Shown: positions 6,839 through 17,020 of the stretch, one piece after another
How the letters are laid out: each line of letters starts with the position of its first letter
Position numbering within the stretch: the first letter of the stretch is position 1
Origin: JBBECE01 sp040881985
GTDB taxonomy: Bacteria; Pseudomonadota; Alphaproteobacteria; Rhizobiales; Devosiaceae
Length of the DNA: 64,000 bases
Direction: 5' to 3'
Assembly: GCA_040881985.1 (NCBI GenBank)
Contig: JBBECE010000023.1
Coordinates: forward strand, 1 to 64,000
Translations under genes and position numbers: made by a program
Notes under the pieces: generated by a model
Databases searched by the model: none
Told to the model about the DNA's origin: nothing
What the model saw: the letters and a program-made list of their open reading frames with translations, nothing else

Positions 6839-7402
6839 TCACTCGGCGCGGCGGACATAGGCGATCTCGGTGGTGTCGACGATGATCCGCTCGCGCTCCG
6901 AGACGAACGGCGGCACCATGACGCGAACGCCGTTCTCGAGCAGCGCCGGCTTGAAGGAATTGGCGGCGGTCTGGCCGCGCACCACCGGCTCGGTCTCGGT
7001 GACTTCGAGGGTGACCTGCTGGGGGAGCGTGACGCCGAGGGGACGGCCCTCATACATTTCGACGGTCACCATCATGCCGTCCTGCAGGAAGGCGGCCCGC
7101 TCGCCGACGAAATCGGCCTGCAATTCGATCTGGTCGTAGGTCTCGGTGTCCATGAACACCAGCGCATCGCCCTGCCGATAGAGGAACTGGAAATCCTTCT
7201 GGTCCAGATGCACCCGCTCGACGGTCTCGGCCGAGCGGAAACGTTCGTTGAGTTTGGTGCCGGTCTCGATGCCCTTGAGTTCCACCTGGGCAAAGGCGCC
7301 GCCCTTGCCGGGCTTGACGTGCTCGGTCTTCACCGCGACCCAGAGTTGGCCGTTGTGCTCGATGATGTAGCCGGGACGGATTTCGTTGCCGTTGATCTTC
7401 AT
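6839..7402 (-). CDS. efp: Elongation factor P
   Basis: 187 residues with the three EF-P domains. The modification loop reads KPGKGGAF, with the lysine normally modified to relieve polyproline stalling. GERAAFLQDGMMVTVEMYEGRPLG and the C-terminal GxRVMVPPFV segment are typical. ATG 7402 (MKINGNEIRPG) is the family start; the longer frame to 7549 runs into the Sel1 gene and is not real. It lies between the Sel1 gene (97 bp upstream) and suhB. Which lysine-modifying pathway is used cannot be told from this window. Confidence 0.96.
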   Translation of the reverse strand: MKINGNEIRPGYIIEHNGQLWVAVKTEHVKPGKGGAFAQVELKGIETGTKLNERFRSAETVERVHLDQKDFQFLYRQGDALVFMDTETYDQIELQADFVGERAAFLQDGMMVTVEMYEGRPLGVTLPQQVTLEVTETEPVVRGQTAANSFKPALLENGVRVMVPPFVSERERIIVDTTEIAYVRRAE

Positions 7403-7499
7403 TGTCTCGTTCGGGGATTGGCTCGTGGCGGACGCCGCGGCGGCGCGAGGGGTTTTGCCCGAGAAGGGCGGCCGGCGCAAGGGGGCGCGGGCGCGGGGG

Positions 7500-8519
7500 T
7501 CAACTCGAGGTGGTGTTGAGCGGCGGGCGGGCGGGCCAGAAGCGGGCACGCTCCTCGGCGAGGGCTTCCTCTTCGGCGGTCAGCATGCCGAGCAGGGAAT
7601 TGAGGTCGGGGTCGACGAGCCCGGCGCGGCGGGCGAGCGCCCGCCACATGCCGGCCTCGACCAGGTCGCGGGGGACACCCTCGCCGGCGACGAGAAGCTT
7701 GGCGAGGCGGACCTGGGCGACGGGATTGCCGGCCTCGGCGGCGGCGCGGTACCAGACCACGGCGAGGGAGACGTTCTTCGGCGCGCCGCGTCCAAGATAC
7801 AAGAGCGTCGCATACTCGACCTGGGCGGCGAGATCGCCGGCGCTTGCGGCGCGGCCAATGTAGAGGGCGCCGAGCGCGGGGTCGGGGGCGATGCCCGCCC
7901 CCTCCATCAGCATGGTGCCGTAGTCGTACTGGGCTTCGGGAAGGCCCGCTTCGGCGGTCGCCTTGAGGAGCCCGGCGGCGCGCTCGAGATCGGGGGTCGC
8001 GTAACGGCCCTCGATATGCAGGAGCGCCAGATTGTACATGGCTTCGAGGTGGCCGCTCGCGGCGGCCTTGCCGATGAGCTCGGCGGCGCGCTCGCGGTTC
8101 TGCGGCACCCCGATGCCTTCCTCGTAGAGCATGGCGAGGCGGAAAGTGCCGCTGATGTCGCCGTTCTTGTCGGCGAGCGCATACCAAGAAGAAGCGCGGG
8201 CCGGGTTCTCGGGAACCCCCAGCCCGTTGGCGTAGAGCTCGCCGATCAGGGTCTGGGCGGCGCCGTCGTCGGCCTCGGCGCGCGGCAGGGCCAGCGCCAG
8301 GGCGGTCAGGTACAAGCCGCGCTGATAGGCGCCAAAGGCCTCGTCGACCGGTTGACGGGGGCCGAAGAAATCGCGCGCCATGTCGAGCGCGTCCTGGTCT
8401 TCCCCGGCGGGCGCCGGGGGCGCCCCGGCCGTGGCGGCGGGGTCGAGCTGGGCCAGCGCCGGGCCGGCGGCGAGCCCCAGCAGCAGCGACAGAAGCAGAA
8501 GATCGATGCGGGGGCTCAT
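7500..8519 (-). CDS. Secreted Sel1-repeat (TPR-like) protein
   Basis: 339 residues. A signal peptide is clear (LLLLSLLLGLAAGPALA, cleavage near residue 23). The rest holds about six Sel1 repeats, with cores such as A-x-LIGELYANGLGVPEN, RLAMLYEEGIGVPQN and VRLAKLLVAGEGVPRD. Such repeats scaffold protein contacts in the periplasm; no partner is evident. Its ATG overlaps the stop of the ThiE-like gene (ATGA, 8516-8519), so the two are probably translationally coupled. Confidence 0.85.
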   Translation of the reverse strand: MSPRIDLLLLSLLLGLAAGPALAQLDPAATAGAPPAPAGEDQDALDMARDFFGPRQPVDEAFGAYQRGLYLTALALALPRAEADDGAAQTLIGELYANGLGVPENPARASSWYALADKNGDISGTFRLAMLYEEGIGVPQNRERAAELIGKAAASGHLEAMYNLALLHIEGRYATPDLERAAGLLKATAEAGLPEAQYDYGTMLMEGAGIAPDPALGALYIGRAASAGDLAAQVEYATLLYLGRGAPKNVSLAVVWYRAAAEAGNPVAQVRLAKLLVAGEGVPRDLVEAGMWRALARRAGLVDPDLNSLLGMLTAEEEALAEERARFWPARPPLNTTSS

Positions 8520-9124
8520 GCGGCGCCCTGGGTTTGGGTCTTGCGGGCGAAAGCGCCGAGCGCGCCGCCGGGGCCCCTTGGCGCGTTCCAGACGGAGTTC
8601 CGGAGCGCCAGGAATTCGGCGTTCGGCGCGCCCGGGCCGGGGCCGTCATCGCCCGGGAACCAGACGGCGGGCACCGCAAACGTCTCGACCCACCAGCGCG
8701 CCATCGCCGCGAGGTCGGGGCCGGAGGGGGTCGGGCCGAGCGAACCGAAGAAGAGATAATCGGCACCCGATTCCCCCGCCAACATGGCGTCGTGGCGGGT
8801 ATGGACGGCGCCCGCCCCGACGATGCGGCCGGGCTTGAGCAGGGCGATGGCGGATTTGAGCTCGCCAAGGCCGCCCGCGACCTGCACGCCGTCGGCGGCG
8901 AGTTCCTCGGCGAGGCCTGGATCGCCGTCGACGAGCGCGGCGGCGCCCGCCGCTTGGGCGACCGGGATGAGGGCCCGCGCCGCCTCGCGGTAGGGCGCCA
9001 GCTCGCGCGGGCCGCGCTGGATCAGGACCGCGGCGACGGGGGCCGCGGCAAGGGCCAGGGCGAGCGTCGCGGCGAAACGGGCGCCGGCGTCGGGCGGGGT
9101 GATCAGGTAAAGCTCAGGCTGCAT
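8516..9124 (-). CDS. ThiE/TenI-like thiamine phosphate synthase family protein
   Basis: 202 residues with the TIM-barrel outline of thiamine phosphate synthase: start LYLITPP, ADGVQVAGG in the middle and GADYLFFGSLGPT near the end. Key parts are changed. The NDRxDLA motif is VDGDPGLA here, without its arginine, and the LRxK motif is IQRGP. I therefore read it as a paralogue of uncertain activity rather than the main ThiE. ATG 9124 fits the family; an upstream ATG at 9157 is possible. It overlaps the Sel1 gene by 4 bp. No other thiamine-synthesis gene is near; the thiamine importer and kinase are at 47-51 kb. Confidence 0.7.
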   Translation of the reverse strand: MQPELYLITPPDAGARFAATLALALAAAPVAAVLIQRGPRELAPYREAARALIPVAQAAGAAALVDGDPGLAEELAADGVQVAGGLGELKSAIALLKPGRIVGAGAVHTRHDAMLAGESGADYLFFGSLGPTPSGPDLAAMARWWVETFAVPAVWFPGDDGPGPGAPNAEFLALRNSVWNAPRGPGGALGAFARKTQTQGAA

Positions 9125-9298
9125 GCGGGGCCCCCGGGGCGGGGTTTCGCGGGTCATTTTGGGCGACAAAGCGGAGGGGTGCAAGCGGCCAAAAGGCGTA
9201 TGGCTGGGGCGAATGGCATCTCAGCAGTTCAGGCTGCAAATGACAGTCGCCCCATTGGAATTTGAGTTACCGGGACACTCTAGCCCAAGAGGGTTCCG

Positions 9299-9622
9299 CT
9301 AGTCAGGCAGGGGCAATTGGCATGGGGGCATGTCGCAGCAACAACCTGGCAAATCATAGCACCCCCAGTCGCCGCAAATGCGGCAGATTCCGCCCCGCCG
9401 CGTCAGCACGCCATCGTTAACTCCGCGCTTGGCAAGCGAGAACAGAACTTCGCCCTGCTTGCCGACAACGCGCCAGTCAACAATCCGACCATTATCGACG
9501 AGCGCCAGAAGACTGGTCCCGATCTTCTTCCGAACCAGATTCGATCCGCTCTTAAGCGTCTTCTTCCCGAGATAGGTGCGCAGTGAACGATCGGGCGCCT
9601 TGCGCAAGTTGGTATTGGACAT
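9299..9622 (-). CDS. Small basic protein with cysteine-rich C-terminus, unknown
   Basis: I do not recognise this 107-residue protein. The first 70 residues are rich in Lys/Arg with no signal peptide (MSNTNLRKAPDRSLRTYLG). The tail packs seven cysteines into about 20 residues: CxxC, then GC, then CCC, then PPC. This suggests metal binding, disulfides or a modified peptide. The start is supported by GAAAGGAAAT just upstream of the ATG. A promoter with a palindrome lies about 50 bp further up. Base composition is visibly lower in G+C than in its neighbours, which hints at acquisition by transfer. No maturation or transport genes are adjacent. Confidence 0.6.
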   Translation of the reverse strand: MSNTNLRKAPDRSLRTYLGKKTLKSGSNLVRKKIGTSLLALVDNGRIVDWRVVGKQGEVLFSLAKRGVNDGVLTRRGGICRICGDWGCYDLPGCCCDMPPCQLPLPD

Positions 9623-9665
9623 CTTATTTCCTTTCCAATGCCACGTGCCGCTCTAATTGACCGGC

Positions 9666-9697
9666 GTTCAATATTACACAAAATGAACTATGTTCAA
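9666..9697 (-). promoter_or_regulatory. Promoter with palindromic operator for the cysteine-rich gene
   Basis: On the minus strand TTGAAC (9697-9692) and TAATAT (9676-9671) form -35/-10-like boxes 15 bp apart. The perfect inverted repeat TGAAC-TAT-GTTCA (9684-9696) overlaps the -35 box and spacer. A third half-site GTTCA is at 9666-9670. Such placement is typical of a repressor site; the regulator is unknown. The spacing does not fit the alphaproteobacterial LexA site. Confidence 0.45.
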
Positions 9698-9826
9698 TAG
9701 CTCGTTGGGATTTTTTTGTTGGTGGAGCGAACGGCCGCCGACCGGCGCCGGACGAGTGTCGAAAACGAACGCGGTCCTTGCAGCTACCGACGCGTGCGAA
9801 CGCGCCAGGTTGGCGTTCGGGCGCGG

Positions 9827-11035
9827 TCAGCGCCGCAGCGCCTCGACGCCGGGCAGGGCCTTGCCCTCCATCCATTCGAGGAAGGCCCCGCCGGCGGTCG
9901 AGACATAGGTGAAATCCCCGGCGACCCCGGCACGGGAAAGCGCGGCGACGGTATCCCCGCCGCCGGCGACCGAGACGAGGCGGCCGGCGCGGGTGCGCCC
10001 GGCGATATGACGGGCGATGGCGACGGTGGCGGCGTCGAAGGGCGGCAGTTCGAAAGCACCGAGCGGGCCGTTCCAGACGAGCGTCGCGGCCTCGTCGATC
10101 GCGCCCTTGATGCGCTCGACCGAGCGCGGTCCGACGTCGAGCACCATGCCTTCGGGATCCATCGCCTCGATGCCATAGACGCGATGCGGGGCGTTGGCCT
10201 CGAAGTGCCAGGCGACGACGCCGTCGATCGGCAGGATGACGGCGCAGCCGTGCGCGGCGGCGCTGTCGTAAACCCGGCGGGCGCTTTCGGCCTGGTCTTT
10301 TTCGCAAAGCGAGCGGCCGATATCGATGCCTTGCGCGTAAAGGAAAGTATTGGCCATGCCGCCGCCAATGACCAGCGCCTCGACCCTTTCGACGAGATGT
10401 TCAAGGACCGCGATCTTGGTTGAGACTTTCGCGCCCCCGACAATGGCGATGACGGGCTTTTTCGGATTGCCGAGCCCGGCCTCGAGCGCCTCGAGTTCGG
10501 CCTGCATGGCGCGGCCGGCGGCGGCGGGCAGGAGGTGGGCGATCGCCTCGGTCGAGGCGTGCGCCCGATGGGCGGCGGAGAAGGCGTCGTTGACATAGAG
10601 GTCGCCGAGCGAAGCCATGCGGGCGGCGAGTTCCGGATCGTTCTTTTCCTCGCCGGGGTGGAAGCGGGTGTTTTCGAGCAGGATCACGGCGCCGGGCACG
10701 GCGGCGTCGATCGCGGCCCTGGCGGCGCGCATATCGACCCAATCGGTGTCGACGAATTTTGGCTTGCGGCCGAGCGCTTTCTGCAGCGCGGGAAGCACCA
10801 CGCGCAGCGAGAATTCGGGGTCGGGGGCGCCCTTGGGGCGGCCGAAATGCGAGAGGATAATGCTCCTGCCGCCGGCGCCCGATATCGCTTGCAGCGTCGG
10901 CAGCGTCCGCTCGATCCGGGTCGCGTCGGTGACCCTGCCGGCCTCGACGGGGACGTTGAAATCGGCGCGGACAAGCACCCGCTTGCCGGCGAGGCCGAGC
11001 TGGTCGAGAGTTTTGTATCCGGTCATCGGCGACAT
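9827..11035 (-). CDS. pgk: Phosphoglycerate kinase
   Basis: 402 residues, usual length. It converts 1,3-bisphosphoglycerate and ADP to 3-phosphoglycerate and ATP. The N-terminal substrate segment VLVRADFNVPV, the basic SHFGRPKG loop and the nucleotide-binding GGGDT near residue 360 are visible. The start could be either of two Met codons three apart (MSPMTG). It is separated from gap by an antiporter gene on the same strand. Its own promoter is likely, since 45 bp of loosely packed sequence precedes it. Confidence 0.96.
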   Translation of the reverse strand: MSPMTGYKTLDQLGLAGKRVLVRADFNVPVEAGRVTDATRIERTLPTLQAISGAGGRSIILSHFGRPKGAPDPEFSLRVVLPALQKALGRKPKFVDTDWVDMRAARAAIDAAVPGAVILLENTRFHPGEEKNDPELAARMASLGDLYVNDAFSAAHRAHASTEAIAHLLPAAAGRAMQAELEALEAGLGNPKKPVIAIVGGAKVSTKIAVLEHLVERVEALVIGGGMANTFLYAQGIDIGRSLCEKDQAESARRVYDSAAAHGCAVILPIDGVVAWHFEANAPHRVYGIEAMDPEGMVLDVGPRSVERIKGAIDEAATLVWNGPLGAFELPPFDAATVAIARHIAGRTRAGRLVSVAGGGDTVAALSRAGVAGDFTYVSTAGGAFLEWMEGKALPGVEALRR

Positions 11036-11080
11036 TCTAACACGGGAGCGAGGCGGGGGTCCGGGCGCGGGGCGAAAGTC

Positions 11081-12931
11081 TCACGGGGTGGGTTCCTGAC
11101 GATCGTCCGGGACTTGGGGTTCCTTGCGGCGGCCGATGGAAGCCAGCCGCGTCGCGGCGCGGGCGAGAATCTCGCCGAGCCGAAGATAGGCCGGCACGCT
11201 GGCAATGGCCGAGGTCGGCTCGAGCGCGAGACCGACCTCGATAATCTTGCCGGTGGCGTCGGTGTCGCGGACGATGAGCTCGATCTCGCCCATCGGCACC
11301 CGGTCGGCATATTCGGCACGACCGCCCAGGCGCTCGATGAGCAAGTCGCCGACGGACTTGTCAATCTCCGCTTCGGAGAGGCCGAGCGCGTAAGACGCGG
11401 CGAGCTCGCGGGCCGGGCGGGCGGGGTCGATGGCAAAGGTGCCGAAGAATTCGGCGTCGTCGGGACTGACCGATGCGCGGCTGGTAAAGAGCCGGTCGAG
11501 CAAGCCCGGATGGCGCTTCGGCATGAAGATATAGACATAGTCCTCGGCGACGAGGCGGCCGGCATAGTGAACGTTCATCGAGCGGCCGTCGCGCACCACG
11601 AGCGCCGGCCGGGCCCATCGCGGAACGCGCTCGCCCCGGGCGACCGGGCTGCCGGCGGCGACGCGATAGGCGATCAGTTCGTGGTTGGCGGTGCCGGGAA
11701 GGGTCAGCTCGACCTTGTCGAGCGGGCCGAGGCGCGGGGGGATGACAATGCCGAGCCGTTTGGCCAGCGGGCGCACGGTCCAGCCCTGCACCACCAGCGA
11801 GACAAGGACGATGATGAAGGCCATGTTGAAGATGGCGCGGCCCTGTTCGATGCCGGCGATCAGCGGGGTAAGCGCCAATAGGATCGAGACGGCGCCACGC
11901 AGTCCGACCCATGAAATGAAAGCGGTCTCGGGCGGCGAAAACCGGAACGGCAGGAGCGAGATCGAGATCGCCAGCGGGCGGGCGACAAAGATGAGGATCA
12001 GACCGAGCGCGATGGCGGCGGGCAGGATGGCGGGGAACTGCGATGGGGTGGCGAACAGGCCGAGCACGAGGAACATGATGATCTGGGCAAGCCAGGAAAA
12101 TCCGTCCTGAAAGCGCCGCAGATTAGTAATCGATCGGGTCACAGTGTTGCCGGCGACGAGACCGGCGAGATAAACGGCGAGGAAGCCCGAGCCGCCGAGC
12201 GCGCCGGCGATGCCGAAGACGAGGAGCGACAAAGCCAGAACGAAGATCGGCACGAGCCCCTGATCGAGCTTCAACCGATCGACCAGGCGGGCGATGAGGC
12301 CACCGCCAAGCACGCCAACTGCCGCGCCGATGCCCATCTGGGCGAAGAAGTCCAGGACGATATCGAGGGCGACCGTGCCGGGGCTGGCTGCGTCGCCCGC
12401 CGCGATGAGCGACACCAGCGACAAAGTGAGGAAGATGGCGACCGGATCGTTGGAGCCGGATTCGATCTCAAGGGTGGTGCGGATCCGCTCGCGCAGCGTC
12501 ACGCCGGCGCCGCGCAGGAGGAAGAACACCGCCGCGGCGTCGGTCGAGGAGACGATGGCGCCGATCAGGACCGATTCCAGCGGTCCGAGGCCGGTGATGA
12601 GATAGGCGAAAATGGCGAAGATAACGGTGGTTAGCAGCACTCCGACGGTCGCCAGCAGCAAAGCGGGCGCCGCCGCCTGACGGAAGGCTGCGAGCGGGGT
12701 GCCGAAGCCGGCGTCGAAGAGAATGACCGCGAGGGCCAGCGAGCCGACCGCGAAGGCGAGGCGCGCATCGTCGAAGTCGATGCCGACGCCGTCAACCCCG
12801 GTCGCAAGGCCGATCAGCAGGAAGACGAGCAACAAAGGCGCGCCGAAGCGCCGAGCCAACAGACTCGAAAACGCCGCCACCAGCACCAGCAGCGTGCCGA
12901 TCAGCGTGTAGAGGTAAAGTCCGCTCTCCAT
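11081..12931 (-). CDS. Cation (K+ or Na+)/proton antiporter, CPA1/NhaP2 type
   Basis: 616 residues. About twelve hydrophobic helices fill residues 8-400. The transport-core aspartates occur in IVSSTDAAAVFF and ESGSNDPVAIF, as in CPA1 antiporters. A soluble cytoplasmic tail follows. Its first part (about 410-480, VELTLPGTANHELIAYRV...) resembles a TrkA-C-type regulatory domain, as in potassium/proton antiporters of the NhaP2/CvrA group. Ion choice is inferred from this tail. It lies within the tkt-gap-pgk run of glycolytic genes, 45 bp before pgk. Confidence 0.88.
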   Translation of the reverse strand: MESGLYLYTLIGTLLVLVAAFSSLLARRFGAPLLLVFLLIGLATGVDGVGIDFDDARLAFAVGSLALAVILFDAGFGTPLAAFRQAAAPALLLATVGVLLTTVIFAIFAYLITGLGPLESVLIGAIVSSTDAAAVFFLLRGAGVTLRERIRTTLEIESGSNDPVAIFLTLSLVSLIAAGDAASPGTVALDIVLDFFAQMGIGAAVGVLGGGLIARLVDRLKLDQGLVPIFVLALSLLVFGIAGALGGSGFLAVYLAGLVAGNTVTRSITNLRRFQDGFSWLAQIIMFLVLGLFATPSQFPAILPAAIALGLILIFVARPLAISISLLPFRFSPPETAFISWVGLRGAVSILLALTPLIAGIEQGRAIFNMAFIIVLVSLVVQGWTVRPLAKRLGIVIPPRLGPLDKVELTLPGTANHELIAYRVAAGSPVARGERVPRWARPALVVRDGRSMNVHYAGRLVAEDYVYIFMPKRHPGLLDRLFTSRASVSPDDAEFFGTFAIDPARPARELAASYALGLSEAEIDKSVGDLLIERLGGRAEYADRVPMGEIELIVRDTDATGKIIEVGLALEPTSAIASVPAYLRLGEILARAATRLASIGRRKEPQVPDDRQEPTP

Positions 12932-13074
12932 CCAGGTCTACTGCTGCAGCTTTTGCCCGTCCTTCCTCTGGCGCTGGATTCACCATGCCACGCAACCGGC
13001 GTGCGGCAAAGGCGGAAGGACAGAGTTTGGGCCGAGAATTCAGCCGGTCGATGGACCGGCGGGGAGACAAGCGA

Positions 13075-14085
<1,011 letters not shown>

Positions 14086-14139
14086 GGGTTGCTCCGTGGA
14101 CCGCGGCCGGGCGGCCGCGAGAGGGATTTCGCCGCCTTC

Positions 14140-16119
14140 TTACAGTTGGGCGAGCGCCGCTTCAACGGCGGCGTCGGCGGTGATGCCGAAATGCTGGTAA
14201 AGCGCCTCGGCGGGGGCGCTCTCGCCGAACCGGGTCATGCCGACGAAACGGCCGGCCTCCCCGATGAACCGGCGCCAGCCCATTTCGGTCGCGGCCTCGA
14301 TGGCAACCCGGGCCCGAGGTGAGCCGATGATTTCGTCTTGATAGTCGCCCGACTGGGCGGCGAAAAGTTCGAAACTCGGCACCGAGACGACGCGCGCGGA
14401 AAGTTTGCGGGAGGCGAGTTGGGCCGCGGCGGCCAGCGCGATGTGCACCTCGGAGCCGGTGGCGAAAAGGACCACCTCGGCGTCGGGGGCGCCCTGCAGC
14501 GTATAGGCGCCGCGGGCGGAGAGGTTTTCGGCGACATAGTCTTTGCGAACCGCCGGCAGCAACTGACGGGTCAGCGCGATGACCGAGGGACCGGCGCGGT
14601 CCTCGATGGCGAGCTGCCAGCATTCGGCGGTCTCCATCGCGTCGGCCGGCCGGTACACCGTCAGCTTCGGAATAGCGCGCAGCGCCGCGAGGTGCTCGAC
14701 CGGCTGGTGGGTCGGCCCGTCTTCGCCGAGCCCGATCGAATCGTGGGTCATGACGAAAATGGTCGGAAAGCCCGAAAGCGCGGCGAGGCGAATCGAGGGC
14801 CGGCAATAATCGGTGAAGGTGAGGAAGGTGCCGCCATAGGGGATCAGCCCGCCATGCAGCGCGATGCCGTTCATCGCGGCGGCCATGGCGTGCTCGCGGA
14901 TGCCGTAATACATGTAGCGGCCCCTGCGGTCCTCGCGGGTGAAGGGTTTGAGCTGCGAGGTCCTGGTGTTGTTGGAACCGGTCAGGTCCGCCGAGCCGCC
15001 AAAAGTCTCGGGCAGAACGCCGTTGATGATCTCGAGAGCGTTCTGGGACGAGACGCGGGTGGCGAGTTTTGGTTCCTCGACGGCGAGCTTTCGTTTGAGA
15101 TCGTCGATCGACTTGGCGAAGGCGGTGGGAAGCTGGCCGCCGATGCGGCGCTCGAATTCGGCGCGCAGATCCGGGTCGGCGCCCTCGAGACGCTCTTCCC
15201 AAGCGACGCGGTCCCTGGTCGAGCGCAGCCCGGCGAGGCGCCAGTCGTCGAGGATCGCGGTCGGCACCTCAAAAGGCGGCCAGGGCCAGCCGAGCTTGAC
15301 GCGGGCACCGGCGATCTCTTCGGCCCCGAGCGCGGAGCCGTGAACCTTCGCGGTGCCGGCCTTGGTCGGGGCGCCGAAGCCGATCAGAGTCTTGGCGGCG
15401 ATCAGCGTCGGCCGGTCCGACTTTTTGGCGTCCTTGAGGGCCACCTCGATCGCCGCCGGGTCGTGGCCGTCGATCTCGATGGTGTTCCAGCCGGCGGCGG
15501 CGAAGCGGGCGGGCTGGTTGGTTGAATCCGAAAGCGAGATCGCCCCGTCGATGGTGACCGAATTATTGTCCCAGATGACGATGAGTTTTTTTAGCCGCTG
15601 ATGGCCGGCGAGTGCGATCGCCTCGTGGGAGATGCCTTCCATCAGGCAGCCGTCGCCGGCGAGCACGAAGGTGTAATGATTGACGAGATCGGGGCCGAAT
15701 TCGGTGGCAAGTTTTTCCTCGGCGATGGCCATGCCGACGGCGTTGCCGAGGCCCTGGCCGAGCGGGCCGGTTGTGGTTTCGATGCCGCCGGCGAGGCCAT
15801 ATTCCGGATGGCCCGGGGTCTTCGAGCCAAGCTGGCGAAAGTTCTTGATCTCCTCGATGGTCATGTCCTCATAGCCGAGGAGGTAAAGGCTTGAATAAAG
15901 CAGCATCGAGCCGTGGCCGGCGCTGAGTACGAAGCGATCGCGGTCGGGCCATTTCGGCGCCTTTGGATCGAACTTCATGACGCGGGTAAAGAGGACCGTG
16001 GCGATATCGGCGCAGCCCATCGGCAGGCCCGGATGGCCGCACGTCGCCTTTTCCACGGCGTCCATGGAAAGCGCGCGGATAGCGTTGGCCATGGCATCGT
16101 GTCTCGGTCGATCGATCAT
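14140..16119 (-). CDS. tkt: Transketolase
   Basis: 659 residues, full length. The thiamine-diphosphate motif starts GDGCLMEG near residue 155 and ends with NN in IWDNNSVT. SAGHGSMLLYS near 66 and the TP-binding TFLTFTDY region near 430 are also present. It transfers two-carbon units between sugar phosphates in the pentose phosphate (or Calvin) cycle. It is first in the minus-strand run tkt-gap-antiporter-pgk. Its upstream 218 bp are shared with the divergent DUF4164-zapA pair. Confidence 0.96.
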   Translation of the reverse strand: MIDRPRHDAMANAIRALSMDAVEKATCGHPGLPMGCADIATVLFTRVMKFDPKAPKWPDRDRFVLSAGHGSMLLYSSLYLLGYEDMTIEEIKNFRQLGSKTPGHPEYGLAGGIETTTGPLGQGLGNAVGMAIAEEKLATEFGPDLVNHYTFVLAGDGCLMEGISHEAIALAGHQRLKKLIVIWDNNSVTIDGAISLSDSTNQPARFAAAGWNTIEIDGHDPAAIEVALKDAKKSDRPTLIAAKTLIGFGAPTKAGTAKVHGSALGAEEIAGARVKLGWPWPPFEVPTAILDDWRLAGLRSTRDRVAWEERLEGADPDLRAEFERRIGGQLPTAFAKSIDDLKRKLAVEEPKLATRVSSQNALEIINGVLPETFGGSADLTGSNNTRTSQLKPFTREDRRGRYMYYGIREHAMAAAMNGIALHGGLIPYGGTFLTFTDYCRPSIRLAALSGFPTIFVMTHDSIGLGEDGPTHQPVEHLAALRAIPKLTVYRPADAMETAECWQLAIEDRAGPSVIALTRQLLPAVRKDYVAENLSARGAYTLQGAPDAEVVLFATGSEVHIALAAAAQLASRKLSARVVSVPSFELFAAQSGDYQDEIIGSPRARVAIEAATEMGWRRFIGEAGRFVGMTRFGESAPAEALYQHFGITADAAVEAALAQL

Positions 16120-16337
16120 CGCCTGCCTGTCAGCTCAAGATGAGGGGATTGGCCGGTTGCCGTTTGTTGAAACGCCGCTTCGGTTGGCGCCGAGACATAT
16201 CAGGTCTTTTTGCTTAGTCAAATCCACGGGGGACGGGGACTCGGCGGGGACTAAACCTACATTGGCGGTTGCTTTTGGGGGCGGCGATACGCTTATCTAG
16301 CCGAGGGGTAGAATCAGCGTGGGCGAGAACGGTTCGC

Positions 16338-16634
16338 ATGGCGATGCGGCAGGAGCTGGAACGCATGACGCTTGAATCGGCGGCGGCGGGAATCGACGCC
16401 GCCTTGGCGCGGCTGGAGCGCGGCGTGAAGAGCGCCGCCGAACGGCTCGGCGGAATGACGGGACTTGAAAACGAGGCCAAGCGCCTCGCCAACGACCGGG
16501 CGCAGCTCGCCTATGCGCTCGACCGGATGACGGCGCGCGCCAACCGGCTCGACAAGTCGGCGGCGGATGTTTCCAAACGCCTGATCGCGGCGATGGAAAA
16601 GGTCCGCTCGGCGCTGAGCAAGGAAGAGAACTGA
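16338..16634 (+). CDS. DUF4164 family coiled-coil protein
   Basis: 98 residues from the chosen ATG, almost wholly helical with heptads (LESAAAGIDAALARLERGV; ENEAKRLANDRAQLAYALDR). It ends with VSKRLIAAMEKVRSAL, a pattern I know from DUF4164 proteins that precede zapA in alphaproteobacteria. Its function is unknown, but its stop overlaps the zapA start (TGATG, 16632-16636), so it may act with ZapA at the division site. The longer frame to 16269 is unlikely. The ATG at 16344 is also possible. Confidence 0.75.
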   Translation: MAMRQELERMTLESAAAGIDAALARLERGVKSAAERLGGMTGLENEAKRLANDRAQLAYALDRMTARANRLDKSAADVSKRLIAAMEKVRSALSKEEN

Positions 16635-17017
16635 TGGCGATGTCGGAAGTCAATGTCGAGGTCAACGGCCGCAGCTATCTGATGGCCTGCGAGGTCGGCG
16701 AGGAAGACCACGTCAGGGAGCTCGCCAGGGTGTTCTCGGGCTATGTCGAAGGGATCAAGAGCGAATTCCGCGAAGCCGGCGACAGCCGCCTGGCGGTGAT
16801 GGCCGGGATCATGCTTGTCGACCAGATGCGCGACATCGAGCGCCGCGTCGCCGAACTCGAGGGCGAACTCAATGACCTGAGCGAGGCGGGCCGGGCCTTG
16901 AGCCGCGAGCACAAGGCGCTGGAAGGCGAGTATGCGGAGCGGTTCGCGGCGCTCGCCGAGCGCATTCAGGGGCTCGCCGGCGAGCTCGAGCGGGCCGGGG
17001 TCGCCGCCCGGGGCTGA
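16634..17017 (+). CDS. zapA: Cell division protein ZapA
   Basis: 127 residues. The N-terminal globular part (VNVEVNGRSYLMACEVGEEDHVRELARVF) and the MAGIMLVDQMRDIE helix are the ZapA hallmarks, followed by a coiled coil. ZapA bundles FtsZ filaments and stabilises the Z ring. It is translationally coupled to the DUF4164 gene. The usual downstream neighbours, 6S RNA and the folate cyclo-ligase, are present but separated from it by a minus-strand cyclase gene. Confidence 0.92.
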   Translation: MAMSEVNVEVNGRSYLMACEVGEEDHVRELARVFSGYVEGIKSEFREAGDSRLAVMAGIMLVDQMRDIERRVAELEGELNDLSEAGRALSREHKALEGEYAERFAALAERIQGLAGELERAGVAARG

Positions 17018-17020
17018 GGT

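Noticed and set aside
9666..9696. LexA (SOS) operator
   Set aside because: The alphaproteobacterial LexA site is GTTC-N7-GTTC; the half-site spacing here does not fit.
10535..11881. 448-residue plus-strand frame across pgk and the antiporter
   Set aside because: It is a shadow frame that crosses two clear minus-strand genes and their junction.
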